Assembly: GCA_963169175.1 (NCBI GenBank)
Contig: CAUJFK010000288.1
Coordinates: forward strand, 1 to 14,315
DNA: 14,315 nt
Source of the DNA: Acidobacteriota bacterium
Lineage (GTDB): Bacteria; Acidobacteriota; Blastocatellia; Pyrinomonadales; Pyrinomonadaceae
Direction: 5' to 3'
Every line of letters begins with the position of its first letter. Positions within the stretch are counted from its first letter, which is position 1. Below the pieces are notes generated by a model, which was not told the origin of the DNA, did not search any database, and saw nothing but the letters and a program-made list of their open reading frames with translations. Both the position numbers and the translations under genes were made by a program. Below are positions 14,175 to 14,315 of the stretch, one piece after another.

Positions 14175-14315
14175 CTACTTCATTCGGGCTGTCTGGTCGC
14201 CCATCGCAAGGACGAAATTCGAACGCGTGCTGTCGCTTATCAGAAGTCCGTCGCTGATCAGCATGCCGTCGCTGATCAAGAGCCCGTCGGCGAGAGGCGA
14301 ACTATCAGCCATCAT
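14175..14315 (-). CDS. C-terminal end of a six-residue-repeat protein (partial)
   Basis: A minus-strand frame enters from the right edge and runs 46 codons to a TAG at 14175-14177. It encodes LADGLLISDGMLISDGL and then LISDSTRSNFVLAMGD and a short basic end. The unit GxLISD repeats every six residues, matching an 18-bp DNA repeat (14232-14285). I recall similar '(L/M)LxDG' tails at the C-termini of secreted subtilisin-like (S8) proteins in Blastocatellia, but that is from memory and the catalytic part is outside the window. Two Met codons sit at the very edge (14310-14315), so a tiny complete protein cannot be excluded, though a truncated longer gene is more likely. The perfect hairpin lies just downstream. 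Confidence 0.6.
   Translation of the reverse strand: MMADSSPLADGLLISDGMLISDGLLISDSTRSNFVLAMGDQTARMK
14232..14285. repeat. Three tandem 18-bp repeats (with a degenerate fourth)
   Basis: The units on the plus strand start GTCGCTTATCAG (14232), GTCGCTGATCAG (14250) and GTCGCTGATCAA (14268); a degenerate fourth begins at 14286 (GTCGGCGAGAGG). Each encodes one six-residue unit of the protein on the minus strand. The near-identity of units suggests recent expansion by slippage or strong selection on the repeat. Confidence 0.75.

Overview
The window reads as a chromosomal segment of an Acidobacteriota-type bacterium, most likely class Blastocatellia (Pyrinomonadaceae-like). This is inferred from protein style, moderate-to-high GC, use of GatCAB, and the secreted repeat proteins and scattered ACCACGAA-type repeats. 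No rRNA, tRNA or marker gene is present to prove it. There is no CRISPR array, transposase or phage gene.

Left third (1-5060), accessory in character. A nested palindromic, MITE-like element (54-194) is followed by a divergent pair: a 78-residue CPVC thioredoxin-like protein (minus) and a single-cysteine HxlR-type regulator (plus), sharing a short intergenic region with an inverted repeat that could be an operator. Next come a TylF/MycF-like methyltransferase with an N-terminal membrane segment, then two apparently coupled secreted proteins: a ~750-residue metzincin-like protease with a Pro-rich linker and an unusual zinc motif, and a protein with a beta-rich front half and TPR-like tail.

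Middle (5076-8134): folK, panB and panC (folate and pantothenate biosynthesis), then an exported thioredoxin-fold protein that has lost both active-site cysteines. This run ends at a convincing rho-independent terminator (8101-8134). An inverted pair of ACCACGAA-type repeats lies between it and the convergent maf gene; a relative of these repeats lies between folK and panB.

Right (8244-14315): maf (minus) diverges from a plus-strand run of a DUF721/DciA-like gene, gatC, a DUF3828-like exported protein and gatA; gatB is not in the window. A convergent minus-strand gene encodes a membrane protein with both GGDEF and EAL domains, whose motifs look catalytically complete but whose GGDEF inhibitory site is missing. 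Upstream of it lie a perfect 14-bp-stem hairpin and the C-terminal end of a further minus-strand protein made of six-residue repeats.

I see no clearly new multi-gene system. The best leads are the cysteine-less thioredoxin-fold protein, the metzincin plus TPR secreted pair, the six-residue repeat tail, the nested palindrome beside the redox-looking divergent pair, and the DUF3828 gene inserted between gatC and gatA.
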